Source: Gemmataceae bacterium
GTDB taxonomy: Bacteria; Planctomycetota; Planctomycetia; Gemmatales; Gemmataceae
Length of the DNA stretch: 40,521 bases
Reading direction: 5' to 3'
Assembly: GCA_025055215.1 (NCBI GenBank)
Contig: JANWYO010000261.1
Coordinates: forward strand, 1 to 40,521
Below are positions 1 through 8,424 of the stretch, one piece after another; position 1 is the stretch's first letter; every line of letters begins with the position of its first letter. Below the pieces are notes generated by a model. The model saw only the letters and a program-made list of their open reading frames with translations, did no database searches and was not told the DNA's origin. The position numbers and the translations under genes are program-made.

Positions 1-19
1 CGGCCCAACGGCCGGGCCG
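1..19 (-). terminator. possible terminator after the microcompartment operon
   Basis: A 6-bp inverted repeat (CGGCCC / GGGCCG, 7-nt loop) starts 5 nt past the stop of the last operon gene. There is no T run visible, and the window edge cuts off what follows, so this is only a candidate. Confidence 0.3.
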
Positions 20-24
20 CCCGC

Positions 25-1026
25 TCAAGCGCCGGCCCGCTGCCAGGCCGAGCGCGGAATCCGCCGCTCCACCGCCACCGATGGACGCGGCCGGCCCAGG
101 CGTGCCTCAACCTGGTCGATGATCTCCCGCAGCACCCGGGCTGAATTCTGAAGCCCGGCCCGCTCCTTGGCCGATAGCGGCAACTCCACTTGCTGCCGCG
201 CCCCGCCACAGCCCACCACCGTGGGCACCGACAAACACACGTCGCGCACGCCGTACAATCCTGATTGCAGCGTGCTCACCGGGAGGATCCGGCGGCTGTC
301 GTACAGCAGCGCCTGCACCACCTCACGGATCGACAAGCCGACCGCCATCCCCGACCCGCCTTTGAGCTTGATGAGCGTGGCCCCGGCCGTGCGGGTCTCC
401 TCAAACACCTTGGCCGCCACCGACGGGCTAAAGCCGGGCCACTGCTCCACGGGAAGGCCGGCCACCGTGGCGCTCGACCAGATCGGAACCATGCTGTCGC
501 CGTGCTCGCCCAAAATCACGGCCTGCACCTGCGTCGCTGGTACCTGAAGGGCCCGTGCCAGGTAGCTACGGAAGCGGACGGTGTCGAGCACCGTGCCCAA
601 TCCCAGGACGCGCTGCCACGGCAGCCCCGAACGCTGCACCGCCAAATACGTGAGCACGTCTACCGGATTGCTCACGACCAGCAGATAGGCATTCTCCTTG
701 AGACCAGCCGATTTCACCTGCTCCAGCAGGGTCAGGAAGAGATCGACGTTGCGGTTGATGAGGTCGAGCCGGCTTTCCTCGGGCTTGCGCCGCAGTCCCG
801 CGGTGATGACGACGACGTGGCTGGAGGCGATGTCGCTCATGTCGCCGACCGTGATGCGCTGGTCCGCGCCCAGGCACGAGCCGTGGAGCAGCTCCGTGGC
901 ATGGCCCAGGGCGGCGTCGGCGTTGGCGTCGATCAGGCAGATATGGCTGCCGATGCCGCCGGCCTGTAAGGCGTAGGCGGCGCTGCTCCCCACCAGTCCG
1001 CCGCCGCCGATGATGCTGATTTTCAT
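25..1026 (-). CDS. L-lactate/malate dehydrogenase family protein of the BMC operon
   Basis: An NAD-dependent 2-hydroxyacid dehydrogenase of 333 aa, the usual family length. The N-terminal Rossmann motif GGGGLVGSS (7-15) is followed by D33, which binds the NAD ribose. Catalytic residues are D148, R151 and H175 (in LGEHGDS), with R86 as a further substrate-binding Arg. The substrate-discriminating position, Q102 in Bacillus LDH, is R80 here (in GLRRKP), as in malate dehydrogenases, while the following SRLDL resembles LDH. It is the last gene of the minus-strand microcompartment operon, 43 bp after the aldolase gene. Family members at PVM loci are thought to balance NAD/NADH for the aldehyde dehydrogenase. 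No encapsulation peptide is visible at either end, so it may act outside the shell. Family assignment is firm; substrate (lactate or malate) is open. Confidence 0.93.
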   Translation of the reverse strand: MKISIIGGGGLVGSSAAYALQAGGIGSHICLIDANADAALGHATELLHGSCLGADQRITVGDMSDIASSHVVVITAGLRRKPEESRLDLINRNVDLFLTLLEQVKSAGLKENAYLLVVSNPVDVLTYLAVQRSGLPWQRVLGLGTVLDTVRFRSYLARALQVPATQVQAVILGEHGDSMVPIWSSATVAGLPVEQWPGFSPSVAAKVFEETRTAGATLIKLKGGSGMAVGLSIREVVQALLYDSRRILPVSTLQSGLYGVRDVCLSVPTVVGCGGARQQVELPLSAKERAGLQNSARVLREIIDQVEARLGRPRPSVAVERRIPRSAWQRAGA

Positions 1027-1069
1027 GGTGCGACTCGCTTGACCGAAGGATGCTCCCGTGGCAACGACG

Positions 1070-1954
<885 letters not shown>

Positions 1955-1978
1955 CGCGGGCACCGTCCTGAGCGAGTG

Positions 1979-2296
1979 TCAGCGACCGTCCTCGGTGGAG
2001 GAAGCACGGTCGTCGTGGAGGTAAATCCGGTCGAGGATGCAGCCGGCATAGGCATCCACCGGCTTTTTCGCCGGGGTGAACGGGGCGGCGGCCTCGGCCC
2101 CCTCGGTAAACCCGACGCGCTGGCCCACCCCGGCCCCCAGCACGTCCAGGAGGACGATGTCTTCTCCGTCGGGCCGGCCGGCCGCGAGGCCGCTCCGACT
2201 GAAGGGAACGCCGATGATCCAACGGGCGCCCCGCACGCTCGGATGCACCCGCGACAGCGTCACCACGCCGATGACTTCAGCGATGCGCATGACCAT
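1979..2296 (-). CDS. BMC-P pentameric vertex protein (EutN/CcmL family), third copy
   Basis: A shell protein of 105 aa that should form pentamers capping the vertices of the microcompartment. The N-terminus (MRIAEVIGVVTLSRVHP) and the later segments DIVLLDVLGAGVGQRV and VDAYAGCILDRI are the standard EutN/CcmL pattern. It has a slightly longer middle loop than the other two copies. The start overlaps the end of the RpiB-like gene by 20 bp. Two ATGs lie 6 bp apart (2296 and 2290); GGGAG stands 4 nt before the first and 10 nt before the second, so either may be used. Three different BMC-P genes in one operon is a hallmark of PVM-type loci. Confidence 0.93.
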   Translation of the reverse strand: MVMRIAEVIGVVTLSRVHPSVRGARWIIGVPFSRSGLAAGRPDGEDIVLLDVLGAGVGQRVGFTEGAEAAAPFTPAKKPVDAYAGCILDRIYLHDDRASSTEDGR

Positions 2297-2738
2297 CTAG
2301 CTCCCGCAGCACGCCCGCCACGCTGGCGGGGCAGTCTGCGGTGACACTCTCTTGGCACAACCGCAACAGCTCCCGGCACTCGAAATACGTCCGTCGGTTC
2401 GGGTCCACGACCAGGAGGTTGGCCCGCCAACGGCCGATGGCCCGCCGGGCCTGCTCCAGGGTGTCCACGGCCAGGCAGCGGACGCCGGGAACCTTGTTGG
2501 CGATGCAGCAGGCCAAGCCGGGGTCGTGACAGAAGACGACGGCGGCGCGACAGAGGCCATCGCGGAGCGCTTCGGCAATGCGGCGGACCCAGGCCGCCGC
2601 GTCGCCCTCGGCCGCGGGCAGGGCGGCGCCGGCTCCGTTGCGGCGCTGGTGCGCCCGCAGTGCCGCCTGCAACAAGGGCGATGGCCGACCCTCGACCGCG
2701 TAGCCCCAGCCGGCCTTGTGGTCGCCCGTGCCGCTCAT
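2277..2738 (-). CDS. RpiB/LacAB-like protein of unknown role, conserved position in the BMC operon
   Basis: A 153-aa protein whose residues 65-130 resemble the second half of ribose-5-phosphate isomerase B: VVFC (C70 aligns with the RpiB catalytic Cys), then CCIANKVPGVRC and a segment like the A-x-x-A-R helix and NVL/LG strand. The GTGIG phosphate loop is replaced by HDPG, and the usual N-terminal strand with its Asp-His residues is not recognisable; the first 35 residues look unstructured. It overlaps the preceding vertex gene by ATGA (2735-2738) and the following one by 20 bp, so it is translationally coupled to two shell genes. It may be a sugar-phosphate binder, a divergent isomerase or a structural factor. 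Fold similarity is moderately supported; function is not known. Confidence 0.8.
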   Translation of the reverse strand: MSGTGDHKAGWGYAVEGRPSPLLQAALRAHQRRNGAGAALPAAEGDAAAWVRRIAEALRDGLCRAAVVFCHDPGLACCIANKVPGVRCLAVDTLEQARRAIGRWRANLLVVDPNRRTYFECRELLRLCQESVTADCPASVAGVLRELDGHAHR

Positions 2739-2992
2739 CCGTCACAAATCCCCAAAACGAACCAACGGGCCGGTGAATCCGCCGCTCCCACCAGTTTCCT
2801 GGCTTCCGCCCCATCGTTGCAGGCGATGACCCGGCTCCCCGGCCCCGCCCCCAGCTGGTCCAGGGCCAGGATCGGCTCCCCGTCATCGCCGCCGTCGGCG
2901 GCCAACAGCTGGAGGAGCAACAGCCGCCAGCCGCGATAACTCGGGTGCTTGACCGTGGCCACCGCCTGCCCGATGACCCGCGCCAGCTGCAT
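2735..2992 (-). CDS. BMC-P pentameric vertex protein (EutN/CcmL family), second copy
   Basis: A compact 85-aa EutN/CcmL protein, close to the minimal length of the family. It starts MQLARVIGQAVATVKHPSY and contains ILALDQLGAGPGSRVI, the conserved core that packs at the pentamer interface. It has a strong ribosome site (GGGGAGGAG, about 7 nt before ATG 2992) and its stop overlaps the next start as ATGA. The gene follows the aldehyde dehydrogenase by 39 bp. The C-terminus (WFVLGICDG) ends just after the last strand, without a tail. Confidence 0.93.
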   Translation of the reverse strand: MQLARVIGQAVATVKHPSYRGWRLLLLQLLAADGGDDGEPILALDQLGAGPGSRVIACNDGAEARKLVGAADSPARWFVLGICDG

Positions 2993-3031
2993 GCGTCGTC
3001 TCCTCCCCGCTTCGTTCGTGTCGACGACACC

Positions 3032-4447
3032 TCATACAATTCGCAGGCTGCCCACGGTGGTCGTCCGCCGCTGACGGGTGAACGTCAGCGGCGTCGTCAC
3101 CCCTTCGCCCGTGGGCGTGGCAATGCTGAAGCTCAAATATCCCTCGCCGCCGCTCCCCAAGCCGGCCATGCTCGGACCGTTCTGAATAAACAGCGTGGTG
3201 TCCAGCTCCCGGCCCATGCGCGTGATGGTCTCGACGTTCCGCGAATGGATGATGGCCGTGTGCTTGAAGCCGTGCTCGTATTTCTTGGCCAGGGCGATGG
3301 CGGTATCGACATCGGGCACGCGAACAAACGGGATGAAGGGCATCATCTGTTCGTGGGAGACGAAGGGATTGGTTTCGAGCGTCTCGCCGAACAGGATTTC
3401 GGTGTCGGCGGGGACCGTCAGGCCCACGTGGCGGGCCAGGATGGCGGCGTCCTGGCCGATCAGGTCTTTGTTCACGGAAAGGTGTCCCTTTCCGTCGTCG
3501 ACGAATGCCACCCGGGTCAGCGACTCGATCTGCTTGGCATCCAGCCTCACCCCCTTGGCGCGGGCGACCGCGTCCAGCAACTCGTCGAAGATGCTGGCGA
3601 CGGCGAAGACTTCCTTCTCGCCGATGCACAAGAGATTGTTGTCGTACGCGGCCCCGGCCACGATGGAACGGGCGGCGTTTTCCAGGTCGGCCGTCTCGTC
3701 CACCACCACCGGCGGGTTCCCCGGGCCGGCGACCACCGCCCGTTTCGGGCTCCGCAGGGCGGCCCGACCCAGCGCCGCTCCACCGGTGACGCAGAGCATT
3801 TTCACGTCGCGATGGTCGAAAATCGCCTGGGCCGTTTCCAACGTCGGCTGGGCAATGATGGTCACCAGGTTGTCGATCCCAATCGCCTCGTGGATCGCCT
3901 GGTTGAACAGCCGTGTCCCTTTGACCGCAACCTGCGCTCCGGCGGGGTGCGGGTTGCAGACCAGGGCGTTGCCGGCCGCCAGCATGTTGATGGCATTGCA
4001 CGCCAGCGTCGGCAGCGAATGCGTCACCGGGGTCACGACACCGATGACGCCAAACGGCGCGTATTCCTGGAGAGTGATGCCGTGTTCGCCGCTGAAGGCC
4101 TCGGTTTTCAGAAACTCCACTCCCGGAATCCGCTCGGCGATGACCTTCAGCTTTTCGATCTTGTGCGGCAGCCGGCCGATCTTCGTCTCCTCGAACTCCT
4201 CGCGGCCGAGGGCCTCGGCGTGCTCGGAGCAGATGCGGCGGATGCAGTCCACCGCCTTGCGGCGGTCGGCGAGGCCCCGGCGCTCAAATTGCCGCTGGGC
4301 CTCGACCGCAGCCTGCACGGCGCTGTTGACGTCGTCGAAGACCCCCCACGGCCGAGCCTGACCGTTGGTTGGTCGGCTCGGCCCCGAACGCATCTGCGCC
4401 AACACGTCTTGCACAATCGAGCGGATCAATTCGTCAGTGACTTGCAT
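3032..4447 (-). CDS. CoA-acylating aldehyde dehydrogenase of the microcompartment (PduP/EutE-like) with N-terminal encapsulation peptide
   Basis: Expected to oxidise lactaldehyde to lactyl-CoA with NAD+ inside the shell. The 471-aa protein matches the PduP/EutE family: VTPVTHSLPTLACNAINM (138-155) in the cofactor domain, NPHPAG (165-170), GPGNPPVVVD (241-250), and the nucleophile C274 in NNLLCIGEKE. The first ~20 residues (TDELIRSIVQDVLAQMRS) form a predicted amphipathic helix joined by a Pro/Gly-rich linker to the enzyme, as in other encapsulated aldehyde dehydrogenases. A purine-rich site (GGAGAAAGGGA) precedes ATG 4447. It lies between two vertex protein genes, so shell and cargo genes alternate. 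The family is sure; lactaldehyde as substrate is inferred from the aldolase in the operon. Confidence 0.95.
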   Translation of the reverse strand: MQVTDELIRSIVQDVLAQMRSGPSRPTNGQARPWGVFDDVNSAVQAAVEAQRQFERRGLADRRKAVDCIRRICSEHAEALGREEFEETKIGRLPHKIEKLKVIAERIPGVEFLKTEAFSGEHGITLQEYAPFGVIGVVTPVTHSLPTLACNAINMLAAGNALVCNPHPAGAQVAVKGTRLFNQAIHEAIGIDNLVTIIAQPTLETAQAIFDHRDVKMLCVTGGAALGRAALRSPKRAVVAGPGNPPVVVDETADLENAARSIVAGAAYDNNLLCIGEKEVFAVASIFDELLDAVARAKGVRLDAKQIESLTRVAFVDDGKGHLSVNKDLIGQDAAILARHVGLTVPADTEILFGETLETNPFVSHEQMMPFIPFVRVPDVDTAIALAKKYEHGFKHTAIIHSRNVETITRMGRELDTTLFIQNGPSMAGLGSGGEGYLSFSIATPTGEGVTTPLTFTRQRRTTTVGSLRIV

Positions 4448-4510
4448 CGCTGGTCCCTTTCTCCAGACGCCGCGGCGGGCGACTGCCGACCGGCGTCCTC
4501 GGTGGCAACC

Positions 4511-4822
4511 TCATGCCCGGGCCGAAAAGATCGTCCGATTCTCCACGTTGACCGTATCGACGATGCCGACAATGGCGGCATCCACGGGCAGCTTCTCGGT
4601 TTCCGGCGTAAAGCGGGCACTGGAGCCCTGCACAATCAGCACCAACTCCCCTTGGCCCGCACCGACCGTATCGACCACCACGAATGTCCGCCCGGTGCCG
4701 ACCAGGCGGTCGCGCTGGGCCGGGTCCACGCGAAGGGGCTCGACGGTCAGGAGCTTGTGGCCGGTCATGCTGGCGACTTTCTGCGTTGCGACCACGCTGC
4801 CGGTGACTTTGGCCAGGAACAT
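4511..4822 (-). CDS. BMC-P pentameric vertex protein (EutN/CcmL family), first copy
   Basis: A 103-aa vertex protein starting MFLAKVTGSVVATQK, with FVVVDTVGAGQGELVLIVQGSS-like core (given here only in outline) and the C-terminal VDAAIVGIVDTVNV strand. This copy is the most canonical of the three: the VDxVGAGxGE and PVDAAIVGIVD patterns are typical of EutN. GAGG lies 7 nt before ATG 4822. It is separated from the kinase gene by about 100 bp that hold a strong hairpin. Confidence 0.95.
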   Translation of the reverse strand: MFLAKVTGSVVATQKVASMTGHKLLTVEPLRVDPAQRDRLVGTGRTFVVVDTVGAGQGELVLIVQGSSARFTPETEKLPVDAAIVGIVDTVNVENRTIFSARA

Positions 4823-4839
4823 GATGTTTCCTCACTGTC

Positions 4840-4871
4840 GGCGGCGTGGCCCGGTGCCGGGCCCCGCCGCC
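4840..4871 (-). other. strong intercistronic hairpin between kinase and vertex-protein genes
   Basis: Two 7-bp arms (GGCGGCG and GGCCCGG with their complements) stack around a single T/C mismatch with a 2-nt apex, giving about 14 GC-rich pairs. It lies within the operon, 17 nt upstream of the ATG at 4822, and there is no T run, so it is more likely an mRNA processing, stabilising or attenuating element than a full terminator. Confidence 0.5.
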
Positions 4872-4924
4872 GGGCCAAGGGGCCTGGCGCTCGCCTCCCG
4901 CGACCGATGGCCGCTCGGCGACAT

Positions 4925-6115
4925 TCAGCCGGCCCCACGACGGTTCAACCACTCTTGCGCCTGCCGGGCGACGATCAACTCCTCGTTGGTCGGCATGATC
5001 CAGATGGCCACCCGGCTGGCGTCGGCGTGGATCGGCACTTCGCCCTGGGCGGTGCGGTTCTTCTCGGCATCCAGGGCAATCCCGAACCAGTCGAGCTGGT
5101 CGCAGATCATGGCGCGGAGGAGGGCGGAATTTTCGCCGATGCCGCCGGTGAAAACGATGGCGTCGGCGCCGTTGAGGCGGACGAGGTAGGCACCCAGGTA
5201 GTGGCGGACCGAGGCGGCGAAGACTTCCAGGGCCAGGTGTGCCCGGGAGTTGCCCCGAGCGCTGGCTTGTTCCAGGTCGCGGAGGTCGTTGCTGAGGCCG
5301 CTGAGCCCCAGGAGCCCGGAGCGCTGGGCGAGGTCGTCGAGCACCTGCTCGAGCGACCTGCCCGTGGCCCTAAGGAGGGCTGGCAAGGCGAAGACGTCGA
5401 AATCGCCGACACGGTTGTTGTGGGGCAGGCCGCTCTGCGGGCTGAAGCCGAGGCTGTTGGCCAGCGACTGGCCAGCGCGGATCGCACACAGGGAGCTGCT
5501 GCCCCCGAGATGGCACGAGATGATCCGCGCTTCGGGGTCGCCCAGCCGCTGCGCGGCCCGCTCGGCGATGTAGCGGTGGCTGGCTCCGTGGAAACCCCAG
5601 CGCTGGATACCGTAGCGCTCCGCCCATTCCCAGGGGACGGCATACAGCCGGTCGGCCGGGGCGATGGTCGCGTGAAAGGCGGTCTCGAAGGCGGCGATCA
5701 GGGGGATGTCCGGCAACTGCTCGTGCAGCAACCGCATGGCCTGGACGTAGGGCGGGTTGTGGGCCGGGGCCACGTCGTTGTATGCCTCCATGGCCGCCAG
5801 CACCCGCTCATCCACCCGTTGGACGCCGCTGATCCCTTGAGCATGGACCGCCTTGAAGCCGATGGCCGACAATTCTCCCGGATCGCGCAGGCAACCGTGG
5901 TCAGTCAGTTGCTGGAGGCAGAGCCGCACCGCCGCGGCGTGGTCGGGGGCCAGGACCTCCGCCTCGGTGCGCTGGCGGGCGACTTCGACGAAGCACCGCG
6001 ACTTGGGCGAGCCGATACGTTCCACTCCTCCGCGTGCCAGCACCGTCTCGTCCGTCATGTCGAAGAGACGGTACTTGAAGCTGGTGCTGCCGAGATTGGC
6101 CACCAGGACTTTCAT
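4925..6115 (-). CDS. ackA: acetate/propionate kinase family enzyme (acyl-phosphate to acid plus ATP)
   Basis: A 396-aa member of the acetokinase family, full length. The N-terminus MKVLVANLGSTSFKYRLFD has the Asn and Ser of the first phosphate loop. HGASHRY, HLGGSSSLCAI and FTGGIGENSALLR are the expected ATP- and substrate-binding motifs. Within this operon it should convert the acyl-phosphate made by PduL (lactyl-phosphate if the cargo pathway starts from lactaldehyde) to the free acid and recover ATP. No encapsulation peptide is visible, so it may act in the cytosol. GGGAG stands 7 nt before ATG 6115. The symbol reflects the family; the true substrate need not be acetyl-phosphate. Confidence 0.93.
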   Translation of the reverse strand: MKVLVANLGSTSFKYRLFDMTDETVLARGGVERIGSPKSRCFVEVARQRTEAEVLAPDHAAAVRLCLQQLTDHGCLRDPGELSAIGFKAVHAQGISGVQRVDERVLAAMEAYNDVAPAHNPPYVQAMRLLHEQLPDIPLIAAFETAFHATIAPADRLYAVPWEWAERYGIQRWGFHGASHRYIAERAAQRLGDPEARIISCHLGGSSSLCAIRAGQSLANSLGFSPQSGLPHNNRVGDFDVFALPALLRATGRSLEQVLDDLAQRSGLLGLSGLSNDLRDLEQASARGNSRAHLALEVFAASVRHYLGAYLVRLNGADAIVFTGGIGENSALLRAMICDQLDWFGIALDAEKNRTAQGEVPIHADASRVAIWIMPTNEELIVARQAQEWLNRRGAG

Positions 6116-6137
6116 CGTCGCGCTCCCGTGGGCCAGC

Positions 6138-6162
6138 GCGGGGCCCGCCGGGCGGGCCCCGC
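6138..6162 (-). other. very GC-rich hairpin between BMC-H and kinase genes
   Basis: A perfect 10-bp inverted repeat (GCGGGGCCCG / CGGGCCCCGC, 5-nt loop) fills the gap between the first BMC-H stop and the kinase start. There is no T tract. It separates the abundant shell genes from the enzyme genes downstream and could protect the upstream mRNA or reduce read-through. Confidence 0.5.
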
Positions 6163-6179
6163 GGTCCCGGAGTCTGCCA

Positions 6180-6479
6180 TCACTTCAGGAACATCTCCAA
6201 CACGGCCTCATCCGGCCGGGGAATCACATGGGCGCTGACCAGTTCGCCGTTGGCGCTGGCCGCTTGGGCGCCGGCATCGACGGCGGCTCGCACCGAACCG
6301 ACGTCGCCGCGGACGAACGTGGTGACGTAAGCGTTGCCGATCTGCACTTGGCCGGCCAGCGTGACGTTGGCGGCCTTGCACATGGCATCGGTGGCGGCGA
6401 TGGTGGCGATCAGGCCTCGCGTTTCGATCAGGCCGAGCGCCTCGTGGTTGGCACCGTTACGCAGAGAGTTGAGGGCCAT
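6180..6479 (-). CDS. BMC-H hexameric shell protein with an unusual pore sequence
   Basis: A single-domain BMC-H protein (99 aa) that should tile the facets of the microcompartment. [20 protein letters not shown] (13-32), AANVTL and FVRGDVGSVRAAVDAG are the canonical BMC core, and the C-terminus ends VISxP-like (HVIPRPDEAV). At the central pore the family usually has I-G-S-G; here it is I47-G48-N49-A50-Y51, so larger side chains line or shape the opening. AAGGAAG precedes ATG 6479 by about 8 nt, one of the best ribosome sites in the operon, fitting the high copy number a facet protein needs. It follows the second BMC-H gene by 33 bp. Confidence 0.97.
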   Translation of the reverse strand: MALNSLRNGANHEALGLIETRGLIATIAATDAMCKAANVTLAGQVQIGNAYVTTFVRGDVGSVRAAVDAGAQAASANGELVSAHVIPRPDEAVLEMFLK

Positions 6480-6512
6480 GAGTCAGCTTCCTTTTTCCCA
6501 GGGTTCACGAAA

Positions 6513-6836
6513 TTAACCACCCACACCGGCGGGCTGGGCCGCCGTCTTCTTCCCCGCCACCGGCAGGACGGCACCGAGGTCGTCGTGCGGCCGCGGCAGG
6601 ACCTGGACGCCGACGACTTCGCCGACCCGGCCGGCGGCGGCCGCCCCGGCATCGACCGCCGCTTTGACGGCGGCCACGTCGCCGACGATGAACGCCGTCA
6701 CCATGCCGCTGCCGATTTTCTGCCAGCCGAGCAGGGTGACGTTCGCAGCCTTGAGCATGGCGTCGCAGGCCTCGACCAGCGCCACCAGCCCCTTGGTTTC
6801 AATCAGACCTAACGCTTCCAAGTGAGCACTCGCCAT
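6513..6836 (-). CDS. BMC-H hexameric shell protein with canonical GSG pore and C-terminal tail
   Basis: A 107-aa BMC-H facet protein. [20 protein letters not shown] (5-24) and [15 protein letters not shown] (40-54) are textbook BMC-H, with the usual I-G-S-G pore loop at 41-44. After the fold ends (VLPRPHDDL) there is a 20-residue Ala/Gly/Pro tail. The reading frame is open upstream to 6893, but ATG 6836 is preferred: GGGGGAG lies about 8 nt before it and the BMC domain begins right after it. It is transcribed just after pduL and just before the other BMC-H gene, which differs at the pore, so mixed facets with two kinds of pore are likely. Confidence 0.96.
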   Translation of the reverse strand: MASAHLEALGLIETKGLVALVEACDAMLKAANVTLLGWQKIGSGMVTAFIVGDVAAVKAAVDAGAAAAGRVGEVVGVQVLPRPHDDLGAVLPVAGKKTAAQPAGVGG

Positions 6837-6907
6837 TGCATGTCTCCCCCAGAGGGTTGCCAGAACCGGGTCGCGGCGGCGACGGGCGTCCACCGCCCCG
6901 CATCAAG

Positions 6908-7582
6908 TCAACGGAACAATTCCACTTTGGTTGCATGAGACAGGTCACACGCATTGCCTTCGTCCGTGTCGAGGTGGACCTCCAGTTTCGACTTGGGATC
7001 GACTCGGCACAGCAGGTTCTCGAAGACCACCGAACAGCTGCTGGTGACCCGCAAGTGGATGCGGTCGCCGTCGCGGACACCGTAAAAAGCGGCATCGGCC
7101 GGGCCCATGTGAACGTGGCGTTCGTGGCGGATGACGCCACGCGGCAGCTGAATCATGCCGGCGGGGCCGAGAAGGTAGCAACCAGGCGAATCGCGGTGGT
7201 CGCCGCTGCGGCGGACGGGCACGTCGAGGCCCAGGGCGATGGCGTCGGTGAACGCCAGCTCGACTTGGCTGTGGTCGCGGCAAGGGCCGAGGATCCGCAG
7301 GTTCGGGATCAGGCGGTGGCGCGGGCCGATGATGGTCACCGTTTCCTCGGCGGCGAAAAAGCCCTCCTGATACAGCCACTTGGCCGGCGTCAACCGGTGG
7401 CCCTTGCCGAACAGACGCTCGAGGTCTTCCTGGGTGAGGTGGCAGTGGCGCGCCGAGACGTTGACCACCAGCTTCGGGGCGGCGGCCGACCCGTTGGCAG
7501 CTGGCAGCCGAGCGAGCCGCTTGGTCAAGGCCTCCCGCACTAAGCGCTCCACCACAGACCGGTCAATGGTGGCCAGGCTCAT
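6908..7582 (-). CDS. pduL: PduL-type phosphate acyltransferase with N-terminal encapsulation peptide
   Basis: Transfers the acyl group from CoA to phosphate, regenerating CoA inside the shell. The 224-aa protein has both PduL halves and its zinc ligands: H46 and H48 in SARHCHL, H156 and H158 in RHERHVHMGP, with H203 in EVHLDTDEGNA. Residues 6-23 (DRSVVERLVREALTKRL) form a predicted amphipathic helix followed by an Ala/Gly linker, the usual PduL targeting peptide. The start overlaps the stop of the DeoR gene by ATGA, so regulator and enzyme are translationally coupled. It is the first cargo gene in the operon. In PVM-type organelles the natural product is probably lactyl-phosphate, inferred from the aldolase and aldehyde dehydrogenase downstream. 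Confidence 0.96.
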   Translation of the reverse strand: MSLATIDRSVVERLVREALTKRLARLPAANGSAAAPKLVVNVSARHCHLTQEDLERLFGKGHRLTPAKWLYQEGFFAAEETVTIIGPRHRLIPNLRILGPCRDHSQVELAFTDAIALGLDVPVRRSGDHRDSPGCYLLGPAGMIQLPRGVIRHERHVHMGPADAAFYGVRDGDRIHLRVTSSCSVVFENLLCRVDPKSKLEVHLDTDEGNACDLSHATKVELFR

Positions 7583-8367
7583 GGGTGAAACTCCTCGCCG
7601 TTGGCGGTCTCGCCGGCGACGATCAGACGCGGCCCGGCGTCGGCAAGCAGGGCGCGCTGTTCGTGTGTCAGGCCGGCGTCGACAATCAGGGTGTCGATCT
7701 CTCCCAGGTCGCAGAGGAAGGCCAGGGCTTGTCGGCCGACCTTGGTGTGGTCAGCGACGACAACGACCTCATCGGCGCAGCGCATCATCTGCCGCTCGGT
7801 TTCGACCAGCAGGATGTTGCTGTTGAACAGGCCCTTGGCGGTGATCCCGCCGACACTCAGGATCGTCTGCTGCACATGCAGTTCGGTCATCATCCGCACC
7901 GTCAGCGGCCCCAAGGCCACGCCCGTTTTCGGATAGACGTAACCACCAAGCATCACCAGGTCGGCTTCCCGGCTGTTGGCGAACAGCTGCGCGATGGGCA
8001 GGCTGTTGGTGACGATCTGTACCGCTCGACCCACCAGCAACCGGGCGACTTCGAGCGTCGTGGTGCCGCCGTCCAAGAGGATGGCATCGCCGTCGCGGAT
8101 GCGCGCCGCTGCCGCGCGGGCCACCAGACGCTTTTCTTCGATCTGGCTGGCAGAGCGATCCTCCAGGGCCGGTAACGTGGCCGCGTCGCCGATGTAGATG
8201 GCCCCGCCGTGGGTGCGACGGATCAGCCCCTGCTTGTCCCAATAGTCCAGGTCGCGCCGCAACGTCGATTCAGAAACGTCGATCGACTGCGCCAAGTCGG
8301 ACAACGCCACAAAGCCCCGCCGACTGATCAGATCCAGCACCCGTTGGCGGCGTTCCTCAACAAGCAC
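7579..8367 (-). CDS. DeoR-family transcriptional regulator of the microcompartment operon
   Basis: A 262-aa DeoR/GlpR-type sugar-phosphate-responsive regulator. The N-terminal winged helix carries the signature RRQRVLDLISRRGFVALSDL, then SESTLRRDLDYWDKQG and IRRTHGGA. The C-terminal DeoRC sensor domain has DAILLDGGTTTLEVARLL and IVTNSLPIAQLF, the ISO-cot fold that binds sugar phosphates. Start chosen at GTG 8367 with AGGA about 9 nt before it; the open frame extends to 8457 but that part covers the AT-rich promoter. It is the first gene of the operon and overlaps pduL by ATGA, which suggests autoregulation. A likely inducer is a deoxysugar phosphate or DHAP-type compound, by analogy with the family. 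Confidence 0.93.
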   Translation of the reverse strand: MLVEERRQRVLDLISRRGFVALSDLAQSIDVSESTLRRDLDYWDKQGLIRRTHGGAIYIGDAATLPALEDRSASQIEEKRLVARAAAARIRDGDAILLDGGTTTLEVARLLVGRAVQIVTNSLPIAQLFANSREADLVMLGGYVYPKTGVALGPLTVRMMTELHVQQTILSVGGITAKGLFNSNILLVETERQMMRCADEVVVVADHTKVGRQALAFLCDLGEIDTLIVDAGLTHEQRALLADAGPRLIVAGETANGEEFHP

Positions 8368-8424
8368 GATACGTCCTGAGTGTTTGTGCCTAGAATAGAT
8401 TGTGTATAAGCGTCGTATGCGATA

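Noticed and set aside
2945-6238. Very long open frame (about 1,100 codons) on the plus strand
   Set aside because: It is antisense to seven clear microcompartment genes; in GC-rich DNA the opposite strand of real genes is often open. Its translation shows no domain.
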